64,000 bases of DNA. Source: Dryococelus australis. Lineage: Eukaryota > Arthropoda > Insecta > Phasmatodea > Phasmatidae. The notes beneath the pieces are model-generated. The model had not been told where the DNA came from. It searched no databases and saw nothing but the letters and a program-made list of their open reading frames with translations. The stretch spans positions 80,043,895 to 80,107,894 of the forward strand of contig CM056995.1 of assembly GCA_029891345.1 (NCBI GenBank), read 5' to 3'. Shown in pieces: positions 10,584-22,031 of this stretch (positions are counted from its first letter, which is position 1; each line of letters starts with the position of its first letter). The position numbers were made by a program, and so were the translations under genes.

Positions 10584-11436
10584 TACAGCTCATAGTAAAT
10601 GTGAAATAGCTGCCAAAAGAATGTTCGTTATCGTACTATAATTTTGGACTGAAGACTATAGTTTTCACAGACTTGTTTAACTTGCGGGATTCACTTCCAT
10701 GGAAGTGACGTGCCAGGCGCCATGACCGCCTTGGCACCGTCGCCAGGGCCGCGTATTGTCGCTTCTTCTCATCGACAGTTAGTCGATGAGCGCTGGAGCC
10801 ATCCAACAGCGTTACCTCATTCAGTGCGCGTGTCCGCCTGCTCTTCAAGTGCAACCAAGTGTATCTGAACCCCGCGCCTTTTTTTCTAAAAGCGTTGTAA
10901 ACGTAATCACAGCCGGTTGATCCCTCACAGCACCAAACACGTAGGGAAAGTCACCAATATTCAGGAATTTACAAAAAAGAAACAGCCTTTTCGGATTGCT
11001 TTGTCTGAAAACCTACCAACGAACGTGCCTTAAAAATTCCATTTTCCCTCTTCCGAAGTAACATTTTTGTCTTATTTCTACGCATTTTAATTGCAGTAAG
11101 GATATTGACCTCATCGACTCTTTCCACTGACTGAATCACATGGGCGGTGAATTACTAAGGAACAGTTTGAATTGTTCCTTTTACCAATTTCTCGCACGTA
11201 CGACCACCGACCACCTAAACCCTAGCTCTAATTACGCGGCCCAAGGGCTAGCCGCTGACATGTTTTTGACAGCACACATTCTAAACATCGCGGTAGACAC
11301 TTCATAGTGTTTTGTAGCGTAAAATTACAAGTGAAGCAATATCTCTTATAACGCTCATAGCCCTCAAAAATCATTAACGGATAACTGAGACGCTTTGTAT
11401 CTGCTATTTTTTTTTTCGATCAGATCATTGCATACA
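10584..11436. other. No recognisable feature
   Basis: Ordinary mixed sequence. A 72-codon minus frame (10636-10854) has no recognisable motif. No shared repeats were seen. Confidence 0.3.
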
Positions 11437-11650
11437 CACCGAGCGCAGGGTGGTGCAGTGGTAACTCACTGGACTCACATTTGGGAGGACCCGGATTCGA
11501 TCCCCGGTTTTCAATTGTTTCCCGAAGTCATTACGGGTGAATTATGGGATGGGTCCTTAACAAAGGCCATGGCCGATTCCTTCTCATTTCTTCAGCTACT
11601 TGCTCCGTCTCTAATGACCTCGCTGTCGACGATATGTTAAGCCGAATTGT
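11437..11650 (+). repeat. SINE family S2 copy
   Basis: tRNA-like head ACCGAGCGCAGGGTGGTGCA with B-box GGATTCGATCCCCGG, then the S2 body: GTTTCCCGAAGTCATTACGG, GGCCGATTCCTTC and the tail TCTAATGACCTCGCTGTCGA. The same blocks occur reversed at 16372-16605. It is about 214 bp and ends just before a Fam1 copy. Confidence 0.82.
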
Positions 11651-11657
11651 CTACCTA

Positions 11658-12078
11658 TAGGCTATTCACGGAAAAAGAGCACTTTTGAAAGCCCTGCTTA
11701 AGATCTACTTATATACACGTTGTATAGTCTTCCGCCTTATGTAAAATTAACATTGTCAAGGGTCTCATCACTTTATTCAGGCGGCGGTCAAGCCAAACTG
11801 TGAAATTATTATAAAAGTAACTATTTTACAAATCTGCTTTATTTAAACTCCGATGCATAAAAAAAAACAGAAAGCGAAGGAAATAATTTAAGTAGTCACA
11901 AATGGTTACCTTACACTTTTTATACGACGTTAGCATATGGAACTACTTTCTATCGATCGTTACCAACTTGACCGGGCGCATATCATTCAGTACGCTCGTT
12001 ACAGTATTATGCTGGTAGGAGCAGTGACTTTTTTCTAAGGTTGATTTTAAAAGTGCTCACTTTATCGTGAACAGCTTT
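11658..12078 (+). mobile_element. Fam1 transposon copy 5
   Basis: Starts TAGGCTATTCACGGAAAAAG after TA and ends CACTTTATCGTGAACAGCTTT before TA, with the complete Fam1 body between. It inserted within ten bases of the S2 tail. Confidence 0.88.
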
Positions 12079-12872
12079 TATCAATGCGTACTGACTGTTG
12101 TCACAGGGCAATGGGCATATACTCTAAATTCGAGTCAGTAGAAAACCACTTATTCGTAGTGAAATTCAACTACTCGAATCAGTGGAAAAGGCTCCATTTA
12201 GAATCAGTGGAAAACTAGCCTACTGATAGTTTCAGTGAAAAAACTTCACTGGTTGAATTAGTGACGTGAAAAAATTTCACTGATTGAATAAGTGAAGGCC
12301 GATTGCAGTAGCGAATTAAATATTTTTTTATTGAATGTAGCCAAATAATTGCGTGAAAAAAACATATCTACTACAGTTTACTATTTATGTTACGCAATTT
12401 ACCTTAATTTTATAAAGTAAACATTTCGTAGGTGGCCGGGATTTTAAGCCGTTTCATTACCATCTCCACTACCATGCCAAGTTGTAATATTGAGAGGAAA
12501 TTATATGTCTTATACTGCTAATCGAAATCATGAAAATTTAAATTGTATGCTCCTACTTTTCGTTTTTTTTTTTTTTTTTTTTTTTTTTTGTTTAATTGGT
12601 ACCGTTAGGATTATTGAAACAAATAGTGTCTAACAGAGCGCTGTGATGATCACATGGCAACGAATTGAAATACGTAAAATCGGAAATCAGGCTGGATGTA
12701 CATATTACCTCGTAAAATAGTGTTTTGAAAGACGAAACACATTTTAGAAAGCATTTTGTATTTGTTTTATTTGTTTATTCGTTCTTATTTCACTTTATAC
12801 ACGTTGTTTGACGGCCATTTTCACGCGTTGTTTAACTGATCAGAGAGGTTGTAGAGGTTGAGAGGTTGTAAC
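12079..12872. other. AT-rich stretch with short related motifs and poly-T
   Basis: From 12130 to 12300 a motif of the form AATCAGTGGAAAA / TTCACTG(A/G)TTGAAT recurs several times in both orientations, giving a locally self-similar stretch. A T tract of about 30 bases lies at 12560-12589. I cannot assign an element class. Confidence 0.4.
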
Positions 12873-12901
12873 GGCTCTTAACAACGAGATCTTGAGAGCC
12901 G
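12873..12901 (-). repeat. SINE S1 tail fragment
   Basis: GGCTCTTAACAACGAGATCT followed by TGAGAGCCGA matches the S1 tail in reverse orientation; only about 29 bases remain. Confidence 0.6.
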
Positions 12902-13204
12902 ACATATACTTTCGAATTCATACAGATATGTTTGGTATCCAGTAAAACTGTACCCAAATTGCTGTATTTATCTGTATATTCGTATATGTCAAATTATTTA
13001 GTTTTGAGTGTCTTGAGAATTAGTAAAACAACTCAAGGTTTATACCTACTGGTGACAAAGTATTGTTTGTCCACGAGCGTATAGTAGGGGGAAAATGTAA
13101 TTGCATTAAATTATAATGCATTTTATTATACTATTATACTGTAGAGAAATTGTTCTCTCTTTGTAATTTTTTTAATTGACACGTGTAATGTCATTGTGTA
13201 TGTG

Positions 13205-13270
13205 TGTATATATATATATACACTAGGAAGCTTATATATATGCATATATATAAGCATATAGCCCGAAATG

Positions 13271-13306
<36 letters not shown>

Positions 13307-13313
13307 CATTTCG
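13205..13313. repeat. AT-rich palindromes
   Basis: 13230-13255 is a perfect 26-bp palindrome centred on TGCA. 13264-13313 is a perfect 50-bp palindrome with arms CGAAATGTATTATATAT and a central alternating TA run. A short TA microsatellite lies at 13208-13220. Such sequences can extrude as cruciforms and are prone to rearrangement. Confidence 0.85.
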
Positions 13314-13369
13314 AGGAAGCTTGCCATACCGGCTCTATAAATCATAGTAATAAATGACAGATACGCGAT

Positions 13370-13720
13370 GGTGCATCGCCAGCTCCAAGCCCCAATGTAC
13401 GTGCCATCTACGGCAATGGGAATAGGTAGAGGTGGCTGTTCTCGCTCGCAGAGAGGCCTGTTATGGTCCCGCGCGGAGCCCCCAACATGGCTACGCTCGT
13501 ACTTCCTGCAGGACTTCCGGCGCCAGGGAACAGCCCGGGCTCATTACAGCTGGCTGGACGGGGGCGAAGTCACGTTGACTGTCGGCAGTGGGGCGGCACG
13601 TACGTGATCGGCACTATCGTTCAGTCTTGGCGTACACACTGCGACGTCCCAGGCCAGAATTAGTTCGAGACTGTACGGCGCGGCATCCCAGGCGGCGTAA
13701 TGGTCGGCGTGCCCTACAAT
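13370..13720. other. GC-rich island; possible exon or promoter
   Basis: CpG-containing, GC-rich sequence of about 350 bp with a 79-codon plus frame from 13368 and overlapping minus frames. No protein motif is recognisable. It begins about 55 bases after the palindrome cluster. Confidence 0.3.
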
Positions 13721-14799
13721 AGGGGCGGGTATCAAGGTCAATGCACTTGCGTTTGTTAGTAGTGTAGTTCCTCCGCAGAAGGGTGGCTTCTGAGGTGTAC
13801 AGCGCCTCTTAAAACTGCCCAGAGCTATTATCGTGTTTTTCCTACACCCCGTGCCGACCTCTCTCCCCCCTCCCCCTCATCAACCACCCTACCTTTTTTG
13901 GTGAGAAATTTTCGAGGCCGACTTACAGATCAGCAAAAACTAAATACTCGCACTTTACTCTCATAACGTATTTTCATTGTGTTAATAGTAACTAAAATAT
14001 TTATAGAGTCCAGACTTGTCTTAATATTTTCGTGATTCCAACTTGCGAAACTTCGAATTGTTTAGGATCCGAGGTGTTTGATCGATCACGTGGCGAGGAG
14101 GCCAAATCGATTATTATCCGAGCCAAGCCTCAAGGCATGGCTTATTATTTATGAGCACAGAACCAGTAATCGGTAAGTTCTAAACCCGCTTGTCTTTCAC
14201 CTTTTCATGGGTATCCGCGCAACGTAAATCATAAACTGAAATTGCGGCCGTTATATTAACACAAAATATTATTTCCAATAGGTATATCGTAACGTAACAG
14301 TAACTGAAATCTTACTGAGTAAAAAGCGATACCTGAAAAAAATAGCCTTTAAGGACCTATTTAGTGGCGTTCGTATGTTTTATCGCAAATTTTTTGTATT
14401 GAATTAATTTTGTTAATTTCCGAAATTAGTTAAATATACGTGTGATTCAAGATGGAACATCCGACGCCATTTTAATGGTTTCGTGTTTTTTTGTACTAGT
14501 AGGCCTACTTTTAGGGTGACATGTTATGTTTTTTTTTTTAGATTGGCCTCTGTTATATGATCACCTCCACGATTGTAATTACAAGGAATTTAGTTGCATA
14601 ACTACTTTAATTACAAATTACTTCATAAAGTATAATTAGCAATGGCTTATAACGTAATAGACAAAAACTTTAAATACATATTCCATAGTTTATGTTGCGC
14701 CATTCCAATATGCTGTCTGCTATGTCACCTTCAGAGGTAGGCGCTTACTCAACCCAGGGACATAGAAATCATGGGTTAGTCATTATTTTATTCCTTAGG
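13721..14799. other. No recognisable feature
   Basis: Mostly AT-rich sequence with a C-rich pyrimidine tract near 13860-13880. I found no shared repeat and no plausible coding frame. Confidence 0.3.
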
Positions 14800-14970
14800 T
14801 AGGTAAGTAGGGTTTAACGTCTCGTCGACTGTGAGGTCATAGAATGGAGCAAGTTGCTCAAGGAAGCAGGAACGGGGAAGGGGGCCACGAGGAAGGTTGG
14901 AACGTGAATCGAACCCAGGTCCTCCCTAAATACGAGTCCGAATATTTACTACTACGCCACCTCGCGCGAG
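14800..14970 (-). repeat. SINE S2 copy, partly degraded
   Basis: Minus-strand S2: head at the right (complement begins CTCGCGCGAGGTGGCGTAGT), B-box GGTTCGATTCAC, and a tail containing GTGAGGTCATAGAATGGAGC and GGGTTTAACGTC. The middle of the body is missing. A 63-codon plus frame lies within it and is not a gene. Confidence 0.72.
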
Positions 14971-15960
14971 TTTTAAACTCAGCAGTTACTTACTGCATTA
15001 TAGGCTACCACATAAACAGGATGGAATGCAAATGAATAATAATCTTGGTGAAAGCCAGACACAAAACATAATCAACGCGTATAGTTAACTAATCCTTCAC
15101 TTTTAATAACAGCGACGTGCCTCAACCGTCATAAAGGAGCTGAGTAAAGTGTTAATCTACATCGTATCAAAAATGTTTGCAAATGGAACAATACCTGTCT
15201 GGATTTCACGTGCTTGCTTAAAGACACGCGCATTGTGAACAGATTTCTCTGTTTAAAAATAAATGCTCCCCTTGTCGGGACCCTCAGCTACGCCATTTAC
15301 ACACAAAGTGTAAAGGTGACGTATGAGTGCCTTGCAAAGAGGCAACATTTAGAGCAACCGCATAGCAGTATCTACTGCAAGCTACAGTAGAAGGTGTAAC
15401 TGACACACTATTAGCTGCAATTTGTTGTTTAAGTGCTGAGATGACAGATGCCGCCTACATAAAATTACGAAAGTAACGTATCTCACTCATACGTGTATTG
15501 AAATTCGTAATTGTATCTCATGTTCGTTCAATTATGCTAACATGCCTGCTTCAATGTAGCAATTCGATGTCTCGACTTGAAGTAAAGTATGCTGTATATA
15601 ACTTTCGATGAAATGAGTGTTAAACTAACGAAGATTTTTAATGGTTTCAGCAGGTTATCAAGGCTAAGTTAAGGAACTCAATCGTAAATCATCACGGATC
15701 CTCTACAAACGCTAACTTTGTACAAACGATCGTATCTTAAAATATCACCTAACATTAAGTCCTCTCATACTAGTAAATAAATGGCTAAATACAAATATTG
15801 ACTGAGGAGTATAAGATAACAGAGCACATGATTAAAATCAAAGCCAATCACTCTGATTGCTCGGCCAGTGGTAGGAAATAATTTAGTTTTCATGCGCAGT
15901 CGTTGATATAAAGCTTAACCAATTGTGTTGAGAATTAGGGAGACACATATTAAAGAACCT
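14971..15960. other. No recognisable feature
   Basis: About 1 kb of AT-rich sequence without repeats shared elsewhere in the window and without open frames worth reporting. Confidence 0.3.
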
Positions 15961-16001
15961 CATATCGGTGCACAAATGCTGTAAAGCCGCTTGCTCACTG
16001 C
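15961..16001 (-). repeat. 41-bp block, inverted match of 3393-3433
   Basis: CATATCGGTGCACAAATGCT and GTAAAGCCGCTTGCTCACTG are the complement of the block at 3393-3433 with about three differences. It lies 13 bases before the S3 repeat. Confidence 0.6.
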
Positions 16002-16013
16002 CTTTTGTACTAA

Positions 16014-16255
16014 GCGTGTCACGTAATGCGGTACGATACTTGACTCGCATTCAAAAGTAGTGGGTTCGATCGCAGCCGACTACTTTTCGGTGATATTTAA
16101 AGATTGAATTTCACTTCCAGACAATTAGTAGTACATGTCTTTATTGTAAGATTTTTCGAATCCCCAGTCATTAAATTAAGACTCTGGTTAACTTCTAAAA
16201 AATTTTGCTATTTTTATAGCGATATTTATTATTTGTGCATTAATGAACAATAACG
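16014..16255 (+). repeat. SINE-like family S3, copy 2
   Basis: Head GCGTGTCACGTAATGCGGTA with B-box-like GTGGGTTCGATCGCAGCC, then TTGAATTTCACTTCCAGACA, CCCAGTCATTAAAT and CTCTGGTTAACTTCTAAAAA in the same order as copy 1. The better preserved B-box supports a tRNA origin. Confidence 0.68.
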
Positions 16256-16371
16256 TTAATTATCATGCAGGAGTTGGACCAAAATCGCGACCTCCTGGAT
16301 GTGAGGTACTTTACCCGAATGTATGCTGGGAGAGCTTACATAACTGTCTTCGAAAAGAGAGGCAGGTAAAT

Positions 16372-16605
16372 ACGGCTCACCATTTCGACAGCGAGGTCAT
16401 TAGAGACGAAGCAAGTTGCTCAGAGAGGCAAGGAGAGGGAAGGAATCAGCCGTGGTCTATATTAAAGAAATAGCTTGGCATTCGCCTGGAGTGATTTCGG
16501 GAAACCATGTAAAACAAAATCAGGATGGCTGGACTGGGAATCGAACCCAGGCCCTCACCGAATGGATGTGTCTGAAGGTTATCCACTGCACCACCTCGCT
16601 CGGTT
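16372..16605 (-). repeat. SINE S2, near full-length copy
   Basis: On the minus strand: head CCGAGCGAGGTGGTGCAGTG, B-box GGGTTCGATTCCCAG, then GTTTCCCGAAATCACTCCAG, and the tail TCTAATGACCTCGCTGTCGA. About 234 bp. It is the best S2 copy in the window. Two short plus frames overlapping it (16243-16473 and 16416-16649) are repeat-derived. Confidence 0.85.
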
Positions 16606-17065
16606 CCGAGAAGAGACAAAATTCGTTTATGACGCTCTGTGCTAATTAACTACAAACACTGCTAACGATGGTATTACATAAAACTGCAGATACAAAATGT
16701 GAACGCGTACGTTTTCACCGCCTTCAGGTAGGATCAGTGTGACACTCGAGAGTTGAACTTGTCGTTTCGACCAGCCCGATGAATGGAAGAGTTTAGAGAC
16801 GAGATGGAGACTGTATCAGCGGCGGAGCGAAGATAAAGGAAGGGAGAGCACCCAGAGAAAATCCTAGAGTAAATATGGGGTAGGGAAGAGTGCGTGTGCC
16901 AGCTACGCAGTAACTTTTCCCTGTGTAACAACGCGGTCCTTTTACTGACAGCGCTCTCAAAACAAACGCGGACCGTTATTGAGGATTAGAAAACCGTTTA
17001 ATGTAATTAAGTCATTTGAAATTGTTTGTTTTTACATTTCCTCTGGCCTAGTTCTAATTCAACTA

Positions 17066-17277
17066 CAGGCTGTTCACGTTAAAGTGATCACTTTCGAAAA
17101 CTCTCTCATTTTGAATAATAGTCAATAAATACATTTTATTGTAGCCTTAGACGTTAACTTCTGAGTGCGGTGTAATATACACACAGTTTTATTACTTACA
17201 TGGCAATATTTATTTTAAAAATGATGGTTAAGGGATAAAAAATGGCTGGAAGTGCTCACTTTACCGTGAACAACCTA
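17066..17277. mobile_element. Short element with Fam1-type ends (copy A)
   Basis: Starts CAGGCTGTTCACGTTAAAGT after TA and ends CACTTTACCGTGAACAACCTA before TA. The interior (about 150 bp) does not match the Fam1 body. The ends are shared, so it is probably mobilised by the same transposase. Length is 212 bp. Confidence 0.8.
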
Positions 17278-17983
17278 TAAAAAGAATACACTCAAATTTA
17301 TTTATATAAATAGCTAGTATGTTGATAAAAAAAGTAAAAAAAATGCATTCATTACTGCTGACTGCATTTTTGACAGTCCTATTGGCAATTTACGAGTCAA
17401 TGTTGGGCATACGCGCAGAAAATAGTCGCTCTATTTTCCCCTCCTTGTTCTGAAAACTTTCGGGTATTTCGTCAGATATTTCTCTGCCGTCAACGTCACG
17501 AACAGTTCTTTCTCGTTCCTGCACCGCGTTGCATAGGCGCCCTCTTCATATTCCCAGGAGGAGGACAAGTCTCAAACTTCCTGTGACGATACCCGTGGTC
17601 ATTTAAATATCACCTCCCCTTCATCTCTTTTCTTATACTGTGCGTTGTATGTTTGTGCATGCAATTATGATCGTATGTAACACGTATTTAATTTGGGAAA
17701 AGGTTTTAAATAATTAATAAAATACTTTCAACGGAAATATTACTGTTTATGATTATGTAAAGAATCATGATATATATATTTTGAAAATAATGTGGTTAGC
17801 AGTGTACAGTGTTATATACTTATTACAAACTGAAGTAGTGATCAACCACTGTTGGGGCGACGTCACTGCTGGCTAAAAAGTGGAGGGATGACCATCAATT
17901 TGCCCCCCCCCCCCCCACACACACACACACACCAATATCCGACACCTATGCCGCAGTGTGTCGGTGAACAGAAACAGCGTGTA
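17278..17983. other. No gene; C run and CA microsatellite near the end
   Basis: Mixed sequence with a run of 14 C residues followed by about nine CA units near 17905-17932. No other recognised feature. Confidence 0.5.
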
Positions 17984-19324
17984 TGATCCATTCACGGCTA
18001 CTTCCAACTTTTCTGAAGACCTGCCGAAGTTCTACTTTCAGACTCTTCCGCCTCATTCTAACAAAGCTTAACAAACTCTTAAAAATCACATCAAAGGGAC
18101 AACGCACCGCATTCGTGCGCACTCAGTGTAGTAATATTTAACACGAGGACCGTTTCATACTAGGCATTACCAACACACCTATTTTCTCCTTTTGAAAATT
18201 CATATTAATTATAAATGTAATATAGTGTTACGCACTCTAGCTAGCACCGGCCGCGAATTCCTGTTATGTGCTCGGATAAACCTGGGGGGGGGGGAGGGTG
18301 ACCCACCTCCATCCTCCCCTCCACCAGACATATGCACTCGCTGCCCGCCCTCCCCCCCCCCCCATCTTCAACCACGGGCAGCGGGAATGATTGACAGCGG
18401 CGGTCAGCCCGTCGCGTCACTCAGCTCCTTTTCTGACGTCATAGTCCCTCCTCCCCCACTGCTGGAGATGCCGACAAATGAAACGGAGGCGCTAAAATAT
18501 TCTGGGAACTAGGACACTTGGCGCAACGAGGGAATTAGCGAAACATCTGGATGAAGGCCTATGAGCCTATGAATACTGCAGCGGTCCAGCGGCTAGCAGT
18601 CTTGGTAAAAGCCTTAGGGCTGAGTGAGGTAACTGGGACACCGGTGAAGAGGACGGGCGACGATGGGAGACTACGAGGCGGCGGCGGACGAGGTGTTTGT
18701 GGTGTGAATGGACGAGAGGGCATGGAACCCGGCGAGTGAAGGTTACTGTGCGTGAGGCGCTCGGAGAACTCTAGAACATTACGGACTGGTGGGACATGGA
18801 CTAAACTGAGGTGGGGTGAATCGACATGTAACACGGATTTTATTGTACATATTGGAACTGTCAAATATGGACACATAATTTATCAAATAATTGAATAGGT
18901 TTTGATATACTGTCTATTGTGACTGACTTTTAGTTATTTAATTTCATTAATTTATTTGAGGTAATTATAAATTTTATTAATTGAAGTCATTAATTGTAAA
19001 CAGTAAGTAATGCCAATTTATTGTGAGATGTTGAATCGAGAGAATTATGTTTGTTGTTAATGTAAATAAAATTAGGAATTTATAATTAACTCTTTTATTT
19101 AATCAAGACCTCCATGTCTTAACGAACTTGGTTTAGCATACTGAATTTCGAGAGAGAAATTGTAACAATAGTAATTTATAGATAAAATATAAGTAACAGT
19201 TCAATTCAACCAAAAGTAAAGTGATTTTATATGATCACGAGCATATAACACTGGTGACACATAACGCATTTAAGAAAAAATCAGACATGATTCACAAAAA
19301 GTGTGAAGAAACCGCCAATAGGCC
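17984..19324 (-). mobile_element. Fam2 transposon copy split by a solo LTR
   Basis: Left end ATCCATTCACGGCTACTTCC after TA; right end GAAACCGCCAATAGGCCA before TA. The Fam2 body resumes exactly where it stopped when 18226-19167 and one ATAG are removed, giving about 395 bp. This shows Fam2 was already resident when the LTR retrotransposon inserted. Confidence 0.85.
18226..19167 (+). mobile_element. Solo LTR, 942 bp
   Basis: It begins TGTTACGCAC and ends ATTGTAACA, giving TG...CA ends with a 6-bp inverted repeat (TGTTAC/GTAACA). The 4-bp duplication ATAG flanks it (18222-18225 and 19168-19171). The first part is GC-rich with G and C runs near 18288 and 18350. The last 300 bp are AT-rich and contain AATAAAATTAGG near 19066, a plausible polyadenylation signal. 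No internal gag-pol sequence remains, so it looks like LTR-LTR recombination. The orientation is inferred from the poly(A) signal, and a 4-bp duplication is compatible with Ty3-type elements. Confidence 0.85.
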
Positions 19325-19448
19325 ATAAGCACTATCGTGTTTTTTTCCCGCAGAATTCCATGAAGAAAATGCCACCCTAGCTTAAATGTTTGATCAAGAA
19401 CGTAACGAGGTAACAAAAAATCGTGTCAAGTGTGTAGCTATCTGAAGG

Positions 19449-19449
<1 letters not shown>

Positions 19450-19511
<62 letters not shown>
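19450..19511. repeat. (GT)n(GA)n microsatellite
   Basis: About 11 GT units followed by about 20 GA units. The minus-strand frame of 164 codons across it (19377-19871) encodes long Ser-Leu and His-Thr runs from the microsatellite and should not be read as a gene. Confidence 0.95.
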
Positions 19512-19515
<4 letters not shown>

Positions 19516-20915
19516 GAGGCGCCAAGTGTGGATGCACCCAGCCAGCCGCCTGTTGCAGCGGCGAAGCGGCGGCAGATTCCTGCGGTTCCTCTCACGCAAG
19601 TCGTGAGGCCGAGGAGATTAGCAGCTTGAGTTGCCAGCCGCTCTTCCATCGGTGAAATGACTGTTGCCTCACGAGCCCGCCCCTTCTGCGCAGTTGCTAC
19701 AAAGCGTTGCACAAAACCACAAGTGGAGCAGAATGAAAGCATGTCAAGATAATTTCGCGCCAGGTGGCGAAGAAAAGGGAACGTTAATGACGGATGCGGC
19801 ATTCGTGCGCACGTGGCTGCAAAAGTGAGTGACAGAAGCACAATGCAAATTGAACTCGGGTCGAAGAGCATTTAACTGACGTAGAGCTGTTGGAACTGTG
19901 TCGACAGCTGTATTATTATAACAAATGCGTGATTTGTTGTCTAATAGCACTATTACTAAACCACATCATACGACATTGCCTGAGCATTGCATATAATTCC
20001 TTACAGTTTTTGGAAGGAATATTGCAAAAGAACGCTGCAAAGCTGAATTAAATATTATATATATTTCCAATCAATTAAAAAACATTACCTTTTTTTAAAC
20101 ACGTAACATAAAACGTGTTGTATTATGAGTGACTTCCAAACAGCAAAAATATATTTTATTTCCACTTTTATAACTTTATGCACTAAGGAAAAATCCTAAA
20201 ATAAAATATCTATAAAGCGAAAACAATATTAAAAGATATTTACATAGAAAATAATCAGTTCTATCAAGAATTGCGATCATTCATTATTTACATCTGAACG
20301 CATTATTTCCCGTAAGTGTAACTTACAGTATGGTAACTTATACAACTTAATGTAAACGTGTTCCAATAGCTTGTTACAACGCTTGTCCTGTCAGGGATAA
20401 ATAAGGGAATTGAAAAAAAAAAAACGGTTTGGAACAGAAATAATGGCCCAACGTCCCTTCTACACTCAAAATATATTACTTAGCACATAATTTAATTCGC
20501 CTAAATTTATTAAATTAATTTTTCTCGCACACGTGTTGGTTAAAATTACTTAAGTTTCGTAGCACAAAGCTTCGCATTTCTTCATAATATTGAAATGATA
20601 AGAACTCTAAAAACTAAATCATATTCTATATCTATAAGTATTAGCTTGAATAAATATGTGTGAGCTGCACAGTATGATTCAAATTCTATTGTTTACTTTA
20701 GCATCAGTATTATAAATTTGATGACATTAGTATGATTAAACTACCTCGTGTCTTTGGTCAATTGATGACATACTGGCTGCACTGAGAAATAATTTTCCTT
20801 GAGGTTGTTTATCCCTTGACACAGGTACTACACTACGTGCCTCCCCACGCATTCGGTTATGACCATTTTCAGCATGTAATGCACATTAAAGGAAATAACA
20901 ATGAACGTGTTTATA
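19512..20915. other. No recognisable feature
   Basis: A moderately GC-rich 200 bp next to the microsatellite is followed by AT-rich sequence. I saw no shared repeats and no recognisable coding frames. Confidence 0.3.
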
Positions 20916-21337
20916 TAGAATGTTCAGGGTAAAATGAACACTATTGAAAGCCCTGCTTAAGATCTACTTGTATACACGTTGTGTATTCCTCCGCCTAATG
21001 TAAGATTAACATTGCTATGTGCCTCATCACTTTATTCATACGTCGGTCAAATGAAACTGTGAAATTATTAAGAAAGTAAATACTTTACATATCTACTCAT
21101 TTTTACACTTCGATGCATAAAAAAAACAGGAAGTGGCATAATTAATTTTAAGCTATCACGAATGGTTACCTAGCACGTTTTATTCGACGTTAAGATATGG
21201 AACTACTTTCTATCTATCGTTACCAACTTTACTGGACGAATATCACTCATTGCCCTTATTAAAACAAATGCATGCAGGGGCAGTGACATTTTTCTAAGGT
21301 TCGTTTCTAAAGTGCTTACTTTATCGTGAACAGCCTT
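20916..21337 (+). mobile_element. Fam1 transposon copy 6
   Basis: Starts TAGAATGTTCAGGGTAAAAT and ends TACTTTATCGTGAACAGCCTT with the full Fam1 body. The left TA is present; the right flank has TC, so the duplication is eroded. The 60-codon minus frame inside is not a gene. Confidence 0.87.
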
Positions 21338-22000
21338 TCTACTCATGTGCTTGCGTAAGTTACCACTTCCTGACTTGTTAAACACAGTCTATATCATTGC
21401 AGTAATCGTGCCTGCAACACTAAAATTGTTCATTTTAATAAGTTTGCATATAATCCTAACCTGTGCTCTAATGATGTAGCAGTGATTTCAGTCATCGAAT
21501 TCATGCCCAGTAAAAATTCAATTAATAAAGACTGTGTGGCACGATACAGCGTTCCGCGTAAGCTCCGGCGGAAGCTTGTACGAGACCTGCCATCCCAGCT
21601 TGCATGCAAGCGGGTATGGAAGTTTCTGTGAAATAACCTGTCACACCATACTTGCTGCCACACAAGTAAATGTGAGTAAATTTGTTTTGACTTTATTTCT
21701 GTTGCAGAAGTGGTTCTAGGTCGGACTTCTTTCACAACTTCTGTAATAATTGTAATAACTGGAAATTCTTGTGTTAAATAAACAAGAGGGTTTGTTTCAA
21801 TCTTCACATAATGCTGTTTCATCATCAGCAAACATTTTTGTGGTTTTTATTCACTATTTATTCCATTGTTTAATGGCTTTACCTCTGTTTCTCAAAACAA
21901 TATAAACAACGTTACAGCTATCATAAATACTACACTCTCTCTGATGCTAAAATTTCAACCTTGTATGAAATCTTCCACGGAAAATTGCCCACGATCAATT
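21338..22000. other. Unassigned; 133-codon minus frame
   Basis: A minus frame runs 21831-21430 with no recognisable motif, and a plus frame of 61 codons overlaps it. The composition is ordinary. I cannot support a gene call. Confidence 0.2.
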
Positions 22001-22031
22001 AAGTGAGTGAAGAGATTTGGACGACTCTTAA

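Noticed and set aside
19377..19871. 164-codon minus frame with Ser-Leu and His-Thr runs
   Set aside because: The runs come from translating the (GT)n(GA)n microsatellite.
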